This document shows positions 18,231 to 25,989 of a stretch of 64,000 nt of DNA, piece by piece (position 1 is the first letter of the stretch; every line of letters starts with the position of its first letter). This stretch comes from Sphingomonas lacunae (lineage in GTDB: Bacteria > Pseudomonadota > Alphaproteobacteria > Sphingomonadales > Sphingomonadaceae). The translations under genes and the position numbers were made by a program. The notes beneath the pieces were generated by a model. It was not told the origin of the DNA and did not search any database. It worked only from the letters and a program-made list of their open reading frames with translations. The DNA is taken from positions 1,488,001 through 1,552,000 of the forward strand of contig NZ_CP053015.1 in assembly GCF_012979535.1 (NCBI RefSeq). Direction: 5' to 3'.

Positions 18231-18292
18231 ATGACAGGGCCGTGCCACTTTGGTGACAGATGCGCGTCACCGGTGTGACGACTGTGTGACAG
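18231..18292 (-). promoter_or_regulatory. PhoB-box array upstream of the lipoprotein-receptor operon
   Basis: Six 7-bp units in exact 11-bp phase with 4-bp spacers (starts at 18231, 18242, 18253, 18264, 18275, 18286). On the minus strand the outer units read CTGTCAT and CTGTCAC, the others CTGTCAC, TCGTCAC and GTGGCAC; the fourth (18264) is degenerate. A CATAGA hexamer lies about 8 bp downstream of the last unit and could be the -10. The lipoprotein ATG is 115 bp downstream. Role in PhoB activation is inferred from the established box layout. Confidence 0.8.
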
Positions 18293-18323
18293 GCCGGGCG
18301 TCTATGCCCGGTCGGGCGTGGAT

Positions 18324-19970
18324 TCAGCCGTTGAGCTGGTTGCGGCCGTGATCGACGCTTTGCGTGACTTCACCGGCCATTGCGGCATCGGCGGTGCGCA
18401 CACTGTCCCACAATCTGAAGGTCGAGGAGGCGCGATCGGGCGTCAGGCTGACCTTCATATAGCCGCGACGTGATGTATCGACCCATTTGAGGCTTGGGTT
18501 CGCATGCCGCAGCGCGTTCGCCACCCGGTCTGGCGAGACCGGGGTGTAGGATTCAAAGCCGCCCGAGGTCACGCTTTGCCCGGCGAATTCGACACCGGCC
18601 GGGCGTCCATCATGGGCGAGGTCGAACGCCCAGCCATTGTGGCTGTCGCCCGAAAGGGTGACGAGATTGGCCCCGGCGGATTGCGCCGCAGAGAGCAGGC
18701 GGGCGCGGGCTGCGGGATAGCCGTCCCACGCGTCGAGGTTGAAGGGCAAGCCAGCGGCGGCAGCGGCGGCGCCTGCTTCCACCCGGCGCAGGACATAGGC
18801 GGGGGCGTTGGCGGGGAACCAACTGGCGGTATCCTGTGGCTGATAGATACTGCCCATGATCACCTGTTGCGCCAGCACCTGCCAGCGGGTGCCGTTGCGG
18901 GCGGAATGGGCGAGGGTGCGGGCCAGCCAGGCTTCCTGTACCATGCCCAACAATGTCCGGTCCGCAGCATTCCACACCGTGTCCCGGAAGCGGGCAAGGG
19001 CGGCGCCCCGTTCCGCCTCGCTGAGCAGCTCGGGGTGCATTTCAAGCTGCTGCATCCGCCCGGTGACGCGGGTTTCGGGCATGGCGATGGTAGCGAGGGT
19101 GCCGATTTCGTAGCTGCGGTAAGGCGTGTCGCTGACCGGCATCCATTCGTGCCATGCCTGAAGCGCAGCGGCTTTGCGCGTCTGCCAGTCGCCCTCGCTG
19201 TCGGGACTGTGGTTTTCGGCACCGCCTGACCAGGCGTCATTGGCAAATTCATGGTCGTCGGGCTGGGCGAGCATCGGCAGGCATTGATGGATGCGTTGCA
19301 GCGCGGGGTCGGCGCGGTAGCTGGCATAGCGCAGGCGATAGTCGGCGAGCTGGATAATCTCGGTTTCGGGCAGGAACCCGCGCCCGGCCACATGGCGTTC
19401 GCGCAGCGGATAGGTGCCCATCGCATATTCGTAGAGATAGTCGCCAAGGTGGATGGCAAGATCAATGTCGCCCGCCATCGCGGCATGGGCATAGGCATTG
19501 AAGAAGCCGAAGCCGAGGTTGGAGCAGGAAAAGACGCCAAGGTTGAATTGCGCGACATCGCCCTCTGGCAGGGTGCGGGTGCGGCCGATGGCGCTGCTGC
19601 TGCCGTCCGGCGCAATGAAGCGGTAATAGTACCAGCGGCCGGGCGCCAGGCCGGTGACCGTCAGCTTCGCGGTATGATCGCGCGCCTCGCTGGCGGTGAT
19701 GTTGCCGCCGGCGACGGGGCGGGTGAAGTCCTGCGTTTCGGACAGTTCGGCGATCAGGCGGCTTTCCGGGCCGCTGCCGATATAGCGTGTCCACAGCAGG
19801 ATGGATGAGGACGTTGGCTCGCCACTGGCGACACCATGGGTGAAACCGCGCGCTTGGCGGAGCGATTGGGCCGCTCCGGGGACAGCGAGCGCGCCAAGGC
19901 CGAGCGTTGAGAATTGCAGCAGCAGACGGCGATCGGGGCGCCATGACTGCCCCCGGTTGGGGTTGCTCAT
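18324..19970 (-). CDS. phoD: PhoD-type alkaline phosphatase / phosphodiesterase
   Basis: Exported metallo-phosphoesterase that frees phosphate from esters, using Fe and Ca in characterised PhoD enzymes. 548 aa. The N terminus has a twin-arginine pattern DRRLLLQF followed by a hydrophobic segment and AAQ, so Tat export is likely. A PhoD N-terminal beta domain precedes the catalytic domain. Metal and active-site motifs: FSCSN, HLGDYLYEY, DDHEFANDAW and LSGDSHNGWAFDL. It lies upstream of, and on the same strand as, the PhoB array, so it is not driven by that array; I see no clear Pho box before its own start, which has GGGAGAGAG. Confidence 0.93.
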   Translation of the reverse strand: MSNPNRGQSWRPDRRLLLQFSTLGLGALAVPGAAQSLRQARGFTHGVASGEPTSSSILLWTRYIGSGPESRLIAELSETQDFTRPVAGGNITASEARDHTAKLTVTGLAPGRWYYYRFIAPDGSSSAIGRTRTLPEGDVAQFNLGVFSCSNLGFGFFNAYAHAAMAGDIDLAIHLGDYLYEYAMGTYPLRERHVAGRGFLPETEIIQLADYRLRYASYRADPALQRIHQCLPMLAQPDDHEFANDAWSGGAENHSPDSEGDWQTRKAAALQAWHEWMPVSDTPYRSYEIGTLATIAMPETRVTGRMQQLEMHPELLSEAERGAALARFRDTVWNAADRTLLGMVQEAWLARTLAHSARNGTRWQVLAQQVIMGSIYQPQDTASWFPANAPAYVLRRVEAGAAAAAAGLPFNLDAWDGYPAARARLLSAAQSAGANLVTLSGDSHNGWAFDLAHDGRPAGVEFAGQSVTSGGFESYTPVSPDRVANALRHANPSLKWVDTSRRGYMKVSLTPDRASSTFRLWDSVRTADAAMAGEVTQSVDHGRNQLNG

Positions 19971-20030
19971 CGTCTCTCTCCCTGTGTGATGACGCGCCCC
20001 TATAGTCGGGGTCTGTGTCCGTTCAATGTC

Positions 20031-21137
20031 TTAGCCCAATGCCCCCAGTGCCAGCAATCCTGCCATGAAGAGGATGAGATTGATGCCGGCAACGGTGACA
20101 AGAATGGTCGCGCGCACCAATGCGCCGATACGCGAGCTGCGATAGGTGCCGCGCAACTGCCGGTACATGTGGAACGGCGGATAGAGCAGCAGCAGGAAGG
20201 GGATGAACGGTGCCCCCACGCCCATTGCGCCCAGCACGCGGCTGAACACCAGCAGGAGCAGCATGAAGCTGAGCGAAAAGGTGACGAACACCAGATGATC
20301 ATACATGCCGAAGCGGCGGCTGAACGGATAGAGCAGCCACAGGAAGGGAGCGGACAGCGGGATCAGCGCCCAGGCATATTTATAGGCGTTGCTTTGCAGC
20401 TTGTAGAGCATCAGCGCCGGATCGGCATTGGCCTGATCGATCATCTGGTCGATGAAAGGAGCGCCGGTCCTGATATCGGCAAAGGAGACGTTCTCTGGCC
20501 GTTGCGCCTCCCCTTTGGCATTGACGCCAAATCCGAAGGTTTGCGTCATCCCCTCGGCAACGCGTTTTTTCGCAGCAAGCTCGCGCTCCAGCTCATCGGT
20601 TGGCTGACCGGCGGAGCGGGCCTCGGCGAGGTGCCGTTCGCTGGAAGCAATCTCAGCCGCCATATTCTTGGTGACTTCGTACACGGCGCTCTGTCGCTGG
20701 GTGACGGTGAGGGTGCCCCCGTCTATAGCTGCTTCGTTGGGGTTGCCTAACCCGCTGCCCATTGCGCTGAAAATCGCAAAGGTCAGAAACACCGCGAACA
20801 GGAACAGCGCAAGCGGCGAGAAGAAACGGGCGCGCTCGCCATTGATGTAGCGGCGGGTCAGCTCACCGGGCCGCCAGAACAGTAGCGGCAGCGTGTGCCA
20901 CAGCTTCCCCTCGAAATGGAGGACACCGTGGAGGACGTCATGGACGAAACCCATCGCCGTGCGGTGGACATGGCCGCGCTGGCCGCAGCGGTTGCAAAAG
21001 GGGCCGGTGAGGAAGGTGCCGCAGTTGAGGCAGCGTTCACCGCCGCCGCTGTCGGCCTCACCCCTATCCGGTTCGACCGCGCGCGCGGCGAGGCCGCCGG
21101 TCAACACATCCCCAATGGCTTCGATGTCCCCACTCAT
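20031..21137 (-). CDS. DUF3667 zinc-ribbon membrane protein
   Basis: Function unknown. 368 aa from the ATG at 21137; the frame extends far upstream but only across proA on the other strand. Near the N terminus a zinc ribbon has CLNC and CNRC (residues about 36-54), followed by the family's conserved block around [19 protein letters not shown] and [12 protein letters not shown] membrane helix follows, then a soluble loop, and at least three C-terminal helices. It is divergent from proA (starts 100 bp apart) and is 60 bp upstream of phoD on the same strand, so cotranscription with phoD is possible. Confidence 0.85.
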   Translation of the reverse strand: MSGDIEAIGDVLTGGLAARAVEPDRGEADSGGGERCLNCGTFLTGPFCNRCGQRGHVHRTAMGFVHDVLHGVLHFEGKLWHTLPLLFWRPGELTRRYINGERARFFSPLALFLFAVFLTFAIFSAMGSGLGNPNEAAIDGGTLTVTQRQSAVYEVTKNMAAEIASSERHLAEARSAGQPTDELERELAAKKRVAEGMTQTFGFGVNAKGEAQRPENVSFADIRTGAPFIDQMIDQANADPALMLYKLQSNAYKYAWALIPLSAPFLWLLYPFSRRFGMYDHLVFVTFSLSFMLLLLVFSRVLGAMGVGAPFIPFLLLLYPPFHMYRQLRGTYRSSRIGALVRATILVTVAGINLILFMAGLLALGALG

Positions 21138-21236
21138 GCCCGTTTGATAGCATCGCGCGGCCAGCGGGCAAGCGGGCAAGCGGGCATCGGGGCGGGCTTT
21201 GCCCTTTGTCCGCACCAGTGGTATCGGCGCATCATC

Positions 21237-22490
21237 ATGACGGATACGACCCAGCTGATCGCCGAAATGGGCCATGCCGCTCGCGCCGCCGCCCGGACAT
21301 TGGCCGCCACGCCAACGCCGGCCAAGGCTGCCGCGCTGAGGGCCGCTGCCGCCGAACTGCGGGCGCGATCGGCGAAGATATTGGCCGCCAATGCCGAGGA
21401 TATGGCGGCGGGCGCGGCGCGGGGACTGTCCGGCGCGATGCTCGACCGGCTGCGGCTCGACGAGGGGCGGTTGGCGGGCATTGCCGATGCGGTCGAGGCC
21501 GTGGCTGGGCTCACCGATCCGGTCGGACAGATGATTGATGAGACACGGCGGCCCAACGGCCTGACGCTGCAACGGGTGCGCGTGCCGCTGGGTGTTGTCG
21601 GCATCATCTACGAAAGCCGCCCCAATGTGACGGCGGATGCGGCAGCGCTCGGCCTGATGGCGGGCAATGCCGTGATCCTGCGCGGCGGCAGCGAGGCGGT
21701 GCACAGCAACCGCGCGATCCATGCGGCGATGGCCGATGGCATGCTCTCCGCCGGGCTGCCCGCCGATGCGGTGCAACTGGTGCCGACACAGGACCGGGGC
21801 GCGGTTGGCGCGATGCTGGGTGCGCAGGGCCTGATTGACATCATCATCCCGCGCGGCGGCAAGAGCCTTGTCGCCCGGGTGCAGGAGGAGGCGCGGGTGC
21901 CGGTGCTCGCCCACCTCGACGGGATCAACCACAGCTATGTCGACGGCGCAGCGGACCCGGCCAAGGCCGAGGCGCTGGTGGTCAACGCCAAGATGCGGCG
22001 CACGGGCGTGTGCGGCGCGACCGAGACGGTGCTGATCGACCGCGCCTACCCTGAGCCGCTGACCCTCGTCACCGCGCTGCTAAATGCCGGATGCGAAGTG
22101 CGTGGTGACACGCATGTACAGCGGCTCGACGCAAGGGTGCTGCCGGCCGATGATGCCGACTGGGACACGGAATATCTCGACGCCATTGTCTCCGCGAAGA
22201 TTGTTGACGGGGTCGGCGGGGCCATCGACCATATCGCCACCCACGCCAGCCACCACACCGACGCGATCATCACCGAGGATGCGGACGCGGCCGAACGCTT
22301 CCTTGCCGAAGTCGATAGCGCCATCGTCATGTGGAACGCCTCCACCCAGTTTGCCGACGGCGGTGAGTTCGGATTGGGCGCGGAAATCGGCATCTCGACC
22401 GGGCGGATGCATGCGCGCGGGCCGGTCGCGCTCGAAGGGCTGACGACCTACAAATGGCTGGTGCGCGGGACCGGGCAGGTGCGGGGGTGA
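21237..22490 (+). CDS. proA: glutamate-5-semialdehyde dehydrogenase (gamma-glutamyl phosphate reductase)
   Basis: Second step of proline synthesis: reduces gamma-glutamyl phosphate to glutamate semialdehyde with NADPH. 417 aa, family length. Seen: [18 protein letters not shown], the LRGGSEA loop, [12 protein letters not shown], and the catalytic Cys in [12 protein letters not shown] terminus holds [22 protein letters not shown]. Start ATG at 21237 begins MTDTTQL; the longer open frame upstream covers the DUF3667 gene and is discarded. proB is not next to it in this window. Confidence 0.96.
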   Translation: MTDTTQLIAEMGHAARAAARTLAATPTPAKAAALRAAAAELRARSAKILAANAEDMAAGAARGLSGAMLDRLRLDEGRLAGIADAVEAVAGLTDPVGQMIDETRRPNGLTLQRVRVPLGVVGIIYESRPNVTADAAALGLMAGNAVILRGGSEAVHSNRAIHAAMADGMLSAGLPADAVQLVPTQDRGAVGAMLGAQGLIDIIIPRGGKSLVARVQEEARVPVLAHLDGINHSYVDGAADPAKAEALVVNAKMRRTGVCGATETVLIDRAYPEPLTLVTALLNAGCEVRGDTHVQRLDARVLPADDADWDTEYLDAIVSAKIVDGVGGAIDHIATHASHHTDAIITEDADAAERFLAEVDSAIVMWNASTQFADGGEFGLGAEIGISTGRMHARGPVALEGLTTYKWLVRGTGQVRG

Positions 22491-22518
22491 TCCGCAACAG
22501 GGCTGGCAATTGAATCAC

Positions 22519-22537
22519 ATGTATACAAATGATACAT
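22519..22537 (+). promoter_or_regulatory. inverted repeat, likely operator of the toxin-antitoxin operon
   Basis: ATGTAT and ATACAT form a perfect 6-bp inverted repeat with 7-bp spacing, 7 bp before the antitoxin start codon. Ribbon-helix-helix antitoxins commonly bind such repeats to repress their own operon, so this is a reasonable operator. Confidence 0.6.
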
Positions 22538-22544
22538 TGCGTTC

Positions 22545-22853
22545 ATGAGCTCGCCCGCACCCCGCAAACCGTCGAATAAATCGGTGGTCATCACCGCCCG
22601 TATCGATCCTGAAACCGCCGCCTTGCTGGACAAGGTGGGGGCGGCGCAGGGGCGGAGCCGGTCTTGGCTGGTGGCGCAGGCGGTCAAGAAGATGGCCGAG
22701 GAAGAAGCGGCCTATCTGGCGTTCATCCAGGAGGGGCTCGACGACATTGCTGCTGGGCGGACGGTGCCGCATGAAGAGGTGATGGCGTGGCTGCATGATC
22801 GTTATGGCGAGGCGCTTGAGCGGGCAGAACCCATGGGCAGCAAGGCGGCGTGA
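22545..22853 (+). CDS. ribbon-helix-helix antitoxin (CopG/ParD-like)
   Basis: DNA-binding antitoxin that neutralises the toxin encoded next. 102 aa. The strand-helix-helix pattern lies at about residues 12-50 (SVVITARIDPETAALLDKV, then RSRSWLVAQAVKKMAEEE). The acidic C-terminal tail is the expected toxin-binding part. The stop overlaps the toxin's GTG start by 4 bp, and a promoter-proximal inverted repeat sits at 22519-22537. Confidence 0.85.
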   Translation: MSSPAPRKPSNKSVVITARIDPETAALLDKVGAAQGRSRSWLVAQAVKKMAEEEAAYLAFIQEGLDDIAAGRTVPHEEVMAWLHDRYGEALERAEPMGSKAA

Positions 22854-23134
22854 GGCGGCTGATCTGGTCGGAGGTTGCCCGTAAAGGACTGGCGACCATC
22901 CTTGACCCCTTTGTTGACGAACGGCCCGACCTGATCGCCAATGCGATTGTGCAGATTGGCCGGCTCGAAAAACTGTTGATCGATACGCCGGGAATTGGCG
23001 CGCCGCTGGATGAGGTGGGCTTGCGCAAATTGCGTGTCGGGCGGACATCCATCCTGCTGATCTATCGCATCGATGGCCCTGTCATCACCGTGGTTCAGGT
23101 CCACCACGCCGCCAGTGACTGGAAAGTGCCATGA
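22850..23134 (+). CDS. RelE/ParE-family toxin
   Basis: Small basic toxin, 94 aa, GTG start in a 4-bp GTGA overlap with the antitoxin. The fold pattern fits RelE/ParE: MRRLIWSEVARKGLATIL, a helical pair, then RKLRVGRTSILLIYRIDG and VTVVQVHHAASDW. The last block matches the common ParE end 'V..ilrvvHgardw'. Whether it inhibits gyrase or cuts mRNA cannot be told. Its stop overlaps nadD by 4 bp. Confidence 0.83.
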   Translation: MRRLIWSEVARKGLATILDPFVDERPDLIANAIVQIGRLEKLLIDTPGIGAPLDEVGLRKLRVGRTSILLIYRIDGPVITVVQVHHAASDWKVP

Positions 23135-23760
23135 TCACCACGGGGCTTCTCGGCGGCAGTTTCAATCCGGCGCATGGCGGGCACCGCTCAATCAGCCTGC
23201 TCGCCATGGCGGCGCTGGGGCTCGACGAGCTTTGGTGGCTGGTATCCCCCGGCAATCCGCTGAAATCCAAGGCGGGAATGGCGCCACTGCCGGCGCGGCT
23301 GGCGTCGGCGCAGCGCATGGCGCGGGCGAGCCGGATACGGGCGACGGCGATCGAGCGCGAACTGGGCACGCGCTATACGGTCGATACGCTGAAGGCGCTG
23401 GTGCGTTGTTACCCCAACCGGCGGTTCATCTGGCTGATGGGGGCGGACAATCTGGTGCAGTTTCACCAGTGGCGGCAGTGGCGGGAGATCGCCCGGCTGA
23501 TGCCGATTGCGGTTATCGCGCGTCCGGGCTATGATGGGGGTGCCCGCGCGGCTGTCGCGATGGGTTGGCTGCGGGCCCACGTCCGACCGCCAGGCCAGAA
23601 AAGACACTGGACGAAATGGAGCCCACCGGCGCTCGTGTTCCTGCGCTTTCCGCCTGATCCACGTTCTGCCACCCGGCTTCGTCTGGCTGACCCCGACTGG
23701 TTTTCAAAGGTGCCGACGCGCAGCCTGCGCGATTCGGTTACCCGCCATCCTGTCCTTTGA
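23131..23760 (+). CDS. nadD: nicotinate-nucleotide adenylyltransferase
   Basis: Makes deamido-NAD from nicotinate mononucleotide and ATP. 209 aa. The nucleotidyltransferase signature GGSFNPAHGGH is at residues 8-18, the LMGADN loop is in the middle, and a Ser/Thr-x-x-Arg motif (SATRLR) is near the end. It starts in a 4-bp overlap with the toxin gene and is followed after 3 bp by rsfS, the usual alphaproteobacterial neighbour. Confidence 0.95.
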   Translation: MITTGLLGGSFNPAHGGHRSISLLAMAALGLDELWWLVSPGNPLKSKAGMAPLPARLASAQRMARASRIRATAIERELGTRYTVDTLKALVRCYPNRRFIWLMGADNLVQFHQWRQWREIARLMPIAVIARPGYDGGARAAVAMGWLRAHVRPPGQKRHWTKWSPPALVFLRFPPDPRSATRLRLADPDWFSKVPTRSLRDSVTRHPVL

Positions 23761-23763
23761 GGA

Positions 23764-24174
23764 ATGACTTTGACTTCGACCACCCCGGCTTCGGCCACCG
23801 CTTCTGCCACAAGCCCTGAAAGTCAGGCATTGCACGCGCTGGTCATGCACCAGCTTGATGAGGATCAGGCACAAGAGGTCGTGTCGATCCCGCTTGCCGG
23901 TATCAGCAGCATTGCCGACCATATGGTGATCGCATCGGGCCGCTCGTCGCGGCATGTCGCGGCGATGGCGGAAAAGATCGTCACCCGCATCAAGCAGGAA
24001 GGGCTGGGCTTGCCCCGGCTCGAAGGGCTGCCGACTGCTGACTGGGTGCTGATCGACGCGGGCGATGTGATTGTCCACCTGTTCCGCCCGGAAGTGCGCA
24101 GCTTTTACAATCTTGAGCGGATGTGGGGCGGTGAGAGCCTGAACGCTCCGGCCGCGGCGCCCACTCCGCATTGA
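23764..24174 (+). CDS. rsfS: ribosomal silencing factor RsfS
   Basis: Binds ribosomal protein uL14 and blocks joining of the subunits when nutrients are low. 136 aa. After a Ser/Thr/Ala-rich start of about 18 residues comes the Iojap domain with HMVIASGRSSRHVAAMAEKI, DWVLIDAGDVIVHLFRPE and the FYNLERMWGG end. The nadD-rsfS-rlmH order is common. Confidence 0.94.
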   Translation: MTLTSTTPASATASATSPESQALHALVMHQLDEDQAQEVVSIPLAGISSIADHMVIASGRSSRHVAAMAEKIVTRIKQEGLGLPRLEGLPTADWVLIDAGDVIVHLFRPEVRSFYNLERMWGGESLNAPAAAPTPH

Positions 24175-24197
24175 TTTCCGCGCGGCCCTGACCCGCC

Positions 24198-24623
24198 ATG
24201 CGCATCCGCCTGTTCGTGCGCGGCCGTATCGGCCAGAGCCCGGAGGCCGAGCTGGTGCAACGCTATCTTAAGCGTGTGCCATGGGACGTGGACGTCACCG
24301 AATGGCCCGACAAGGGTGGCCCTGGCTTTCCGCCGGCGGACGGGCATGTGCGGACCATATTGCTCGATGAAAAGGGCAAGGACATGGACAGCACCGCCTT
24401 TGCCGCGCGGATCGGCGGCTGGCGGGATGATGGGGTGCGCGAATTGCGCTTTGGTATCGGCGCGGCGGATGGTTTTGATGATGCCGAGCGAGCCTCGGCG
24501 GACCTGTTGATCGCCTTTGGCCGGATGACCTGGCCGCACATGATGGCGCGCGCCATGCTCGCCGAACAATTGTGGCGGGCGGCTTCCATTCTTTCCGGCC
24601 ATCCCTATCACCGTGCAGGATGA
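24198..24623 (+). CDS. rlmH: 23S rRNA pseudouridine-1915 N3-methyltransferase
   Basis: SPOUT-family methyltransferase acting on helix 69 of 23S rRNA. 141 aa. Motifs: LLDEKGKDMDSTAFAARI, LRFGIGAADGF (the knot's SAM loop, normally FvIGGadG) and the C-terminal WPHMMARAMLAEQLWRA with HPYHRAG. Overlaps the next gene's chosen start by 4 bp. Confidence 0.95.
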   Translation: MRIRLFVRGRIGQSPEAELVQRYLKRVPWDVDVTEWPDKGGPGFPPADGHVRTILLDEKGKDMDSTAFAARIGGWRDDGVRELRFGIGAADGFDDAERASADLLIAFGRMTWPHMMARAMLAEQLWRAASILSGHPYHRAG

Positions 24624-25837
24624 GGATGCGCATGCGCCTTGGACTGATGCTGTTGCCGGTGGCGATTGCGGGCGGCCTGCTGGCGGCGCCGGCGCTGACC
24701 CGGCCGGCCGATGTTTTGGTCGATCAGGTGACTGCCGAGCGCAACGCTCTGGCAGAGGCGCAGCGGCAGGCGGCCGAGGCGGAAGCGCGGGCGGCCCGCA
24801 TGAGCGCGCAGGCCGAGCAGGCCAAGAGTGAGGCTGAACGCGAACGGCTGGCGCTCGCCGCCCTGGGTTTGCGCATCCAGTCGGCTGAGGCGGATTTGGC
24901 GGCGGTCCGGTCACAGGTGGCGATCCTAGCCACCCTGGAACGGCGGCAGTCGGCGCGTCTGGCCGCCCAGCAAAGGCCGGTGGCGGAACTTGTCGCCTCG
25001 TTGCAATTGCTGACCCGCCGTCCCCCGGTCACTGTGTTCGCACAGCCGGGTGCCGCACGCGATCTGGTCCATATGCGTGCCCTGATTGACACGATGCTGC
25101 CTGAAATCAGGAGGCGCACCGCCGGACTTCGCAACGAGATTGCCCGGTCACGCCAGCTGAAGGTGGCACGGCAGCGGGCAGCGGAATCGCTGGCATCGGT
25201 GCAGGCGCGTCTGGCCGAACGGCGCACGGCGCTGGCCCGCAGCGAGGCGCAGCAGCGGATCAGGGCTACAACATTGGCAAGCAGCGCTGGCCTTGAAAGC
25301 GACCGGGCGCTGGCATTGGGCGATGAGGCCCGCGACATCGGCGATTTGCTGGGCCAGCTGGAGGACGCCGGCGATGTGCGCGACCGGCTGGTCCGGCTGC
25401 AAGGCCCCGTGCCCCGGCCCGGCACCGTGCGCAATGGTGGGACGACTGGCGGCGCCGTGCCAGCGGTGGCAGGCAACCCGGCCTATCGCTTGCCAGTGCT
25501 AGGCACGGTGGCCAGCGGGCTGGGCGAAGTATCAGCGGAGGGCACGCGTTCCCGCGGGCTGACCATAAGGACCGCGCCCGGCGCGCAAGTTGTTGCGCCT
25601 GCCGCAGGGCGGATTGCCTATGCCGGTGAATTCCGCAGCTATGGCCGGATTATCATCATCGATCATGGCGGTGGCTGGACCAGCCTGATCACCAACATGA
25701 TCGCCCTGTCGGGACAGGTCGGGGAACGGGTCGAACAAGGCGCGCCGATTGGTCGTGCGGGGGTCAACCGGCCAACAATCACCGTCGAATTGCGCCGGTC
25801 AGGGCAACCGGTAGATATTGCCACTCTGGTATCCTGA
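24620..25837 (+). CDS. EnvC-like divisome protein with degenerate LytM (M23) domain
   Basis: Periplasmic activator of cell-wall amidases, as for EnvC. About 405 aa. A signal peptide comes first, then a long Ala/Glu/Arg-rich coiled coil (about residues 30-230), a linker and a C-terminal LytM domain. The LytM domain keeps its fold pattern (VVAPAAGRIAYAGEFRSYG, IIIIDHGGGWTSLITNM) but lacks the metal ligands: the HxxxD site reads SRGLTI, the YxH site reads ITNM, and the HxH site reads TITVELR. So it should regulate rather than cut. ATG at 24620 overlaps rlmH's stop; ATGs at 24626 and 24632 are also possible. Confidence 0.88.
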   Translation: MRMRMRLGLMLLPVAIAGGLLAAPALTRPADVLVDQVTAERNALAEAQRQAAEAEARAARMSAQAEQAKSEAERERLALAALGLRIQSAEADLAAVRSQVAILATLERRQSARLAAQQRPVAELVASLQLLTRRPPVTVFAQPGAARDLVHMRALIDTMLPEIRRRTAGLRNEIARSRQLKVARQRAAESLASVQARLAERRTALARSEAQQRIRATTLASSAGLESDRALALGDEARDIGDLLGQLEDAGDVRDRLVRLQGPVPRPGTVRNGGTTGGAVPAVAGNPAYRLPVLGTVASGLGEVSAEGTRSRGLTIRTAPGAQVVAPAAGRIAYAGEFRSYGRIIIIDHGGGWTSLITNMIALSGQVGERVEQGAPIGRAGVNRPTITVELRRSGQPVDIATLVS

Positions 25838-25989
25838 CCACGCGTTGCCCGATTGCCCACCGCGGGGCAGTCAGCGTTGCTTCATAAAAGCATGGTTAAG
25901 CGGCCTTTGCATTGATGGTCGATCCTCCTAATATCTTCGACAGCCGCCGGTTGAACCGGTGCCAGTTCGCCAAGCGAGACAATAGAGCC

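Noticed and set aside
18294-18311. Hairpin CCGGGC/GCCCGG after phoD as a terminator
   Set aside because: Only 6 bp, no U-run on the minus strand, and directly beside the PhoB array; too weak to call.
20895-21236. N-terminal extension of proA by 114 codons
   Set aside because: It lies inside the DUF3667 gene on the other strand and has no match to the dehydrogenase family; MTDTTQL at 21237 is the natural start.
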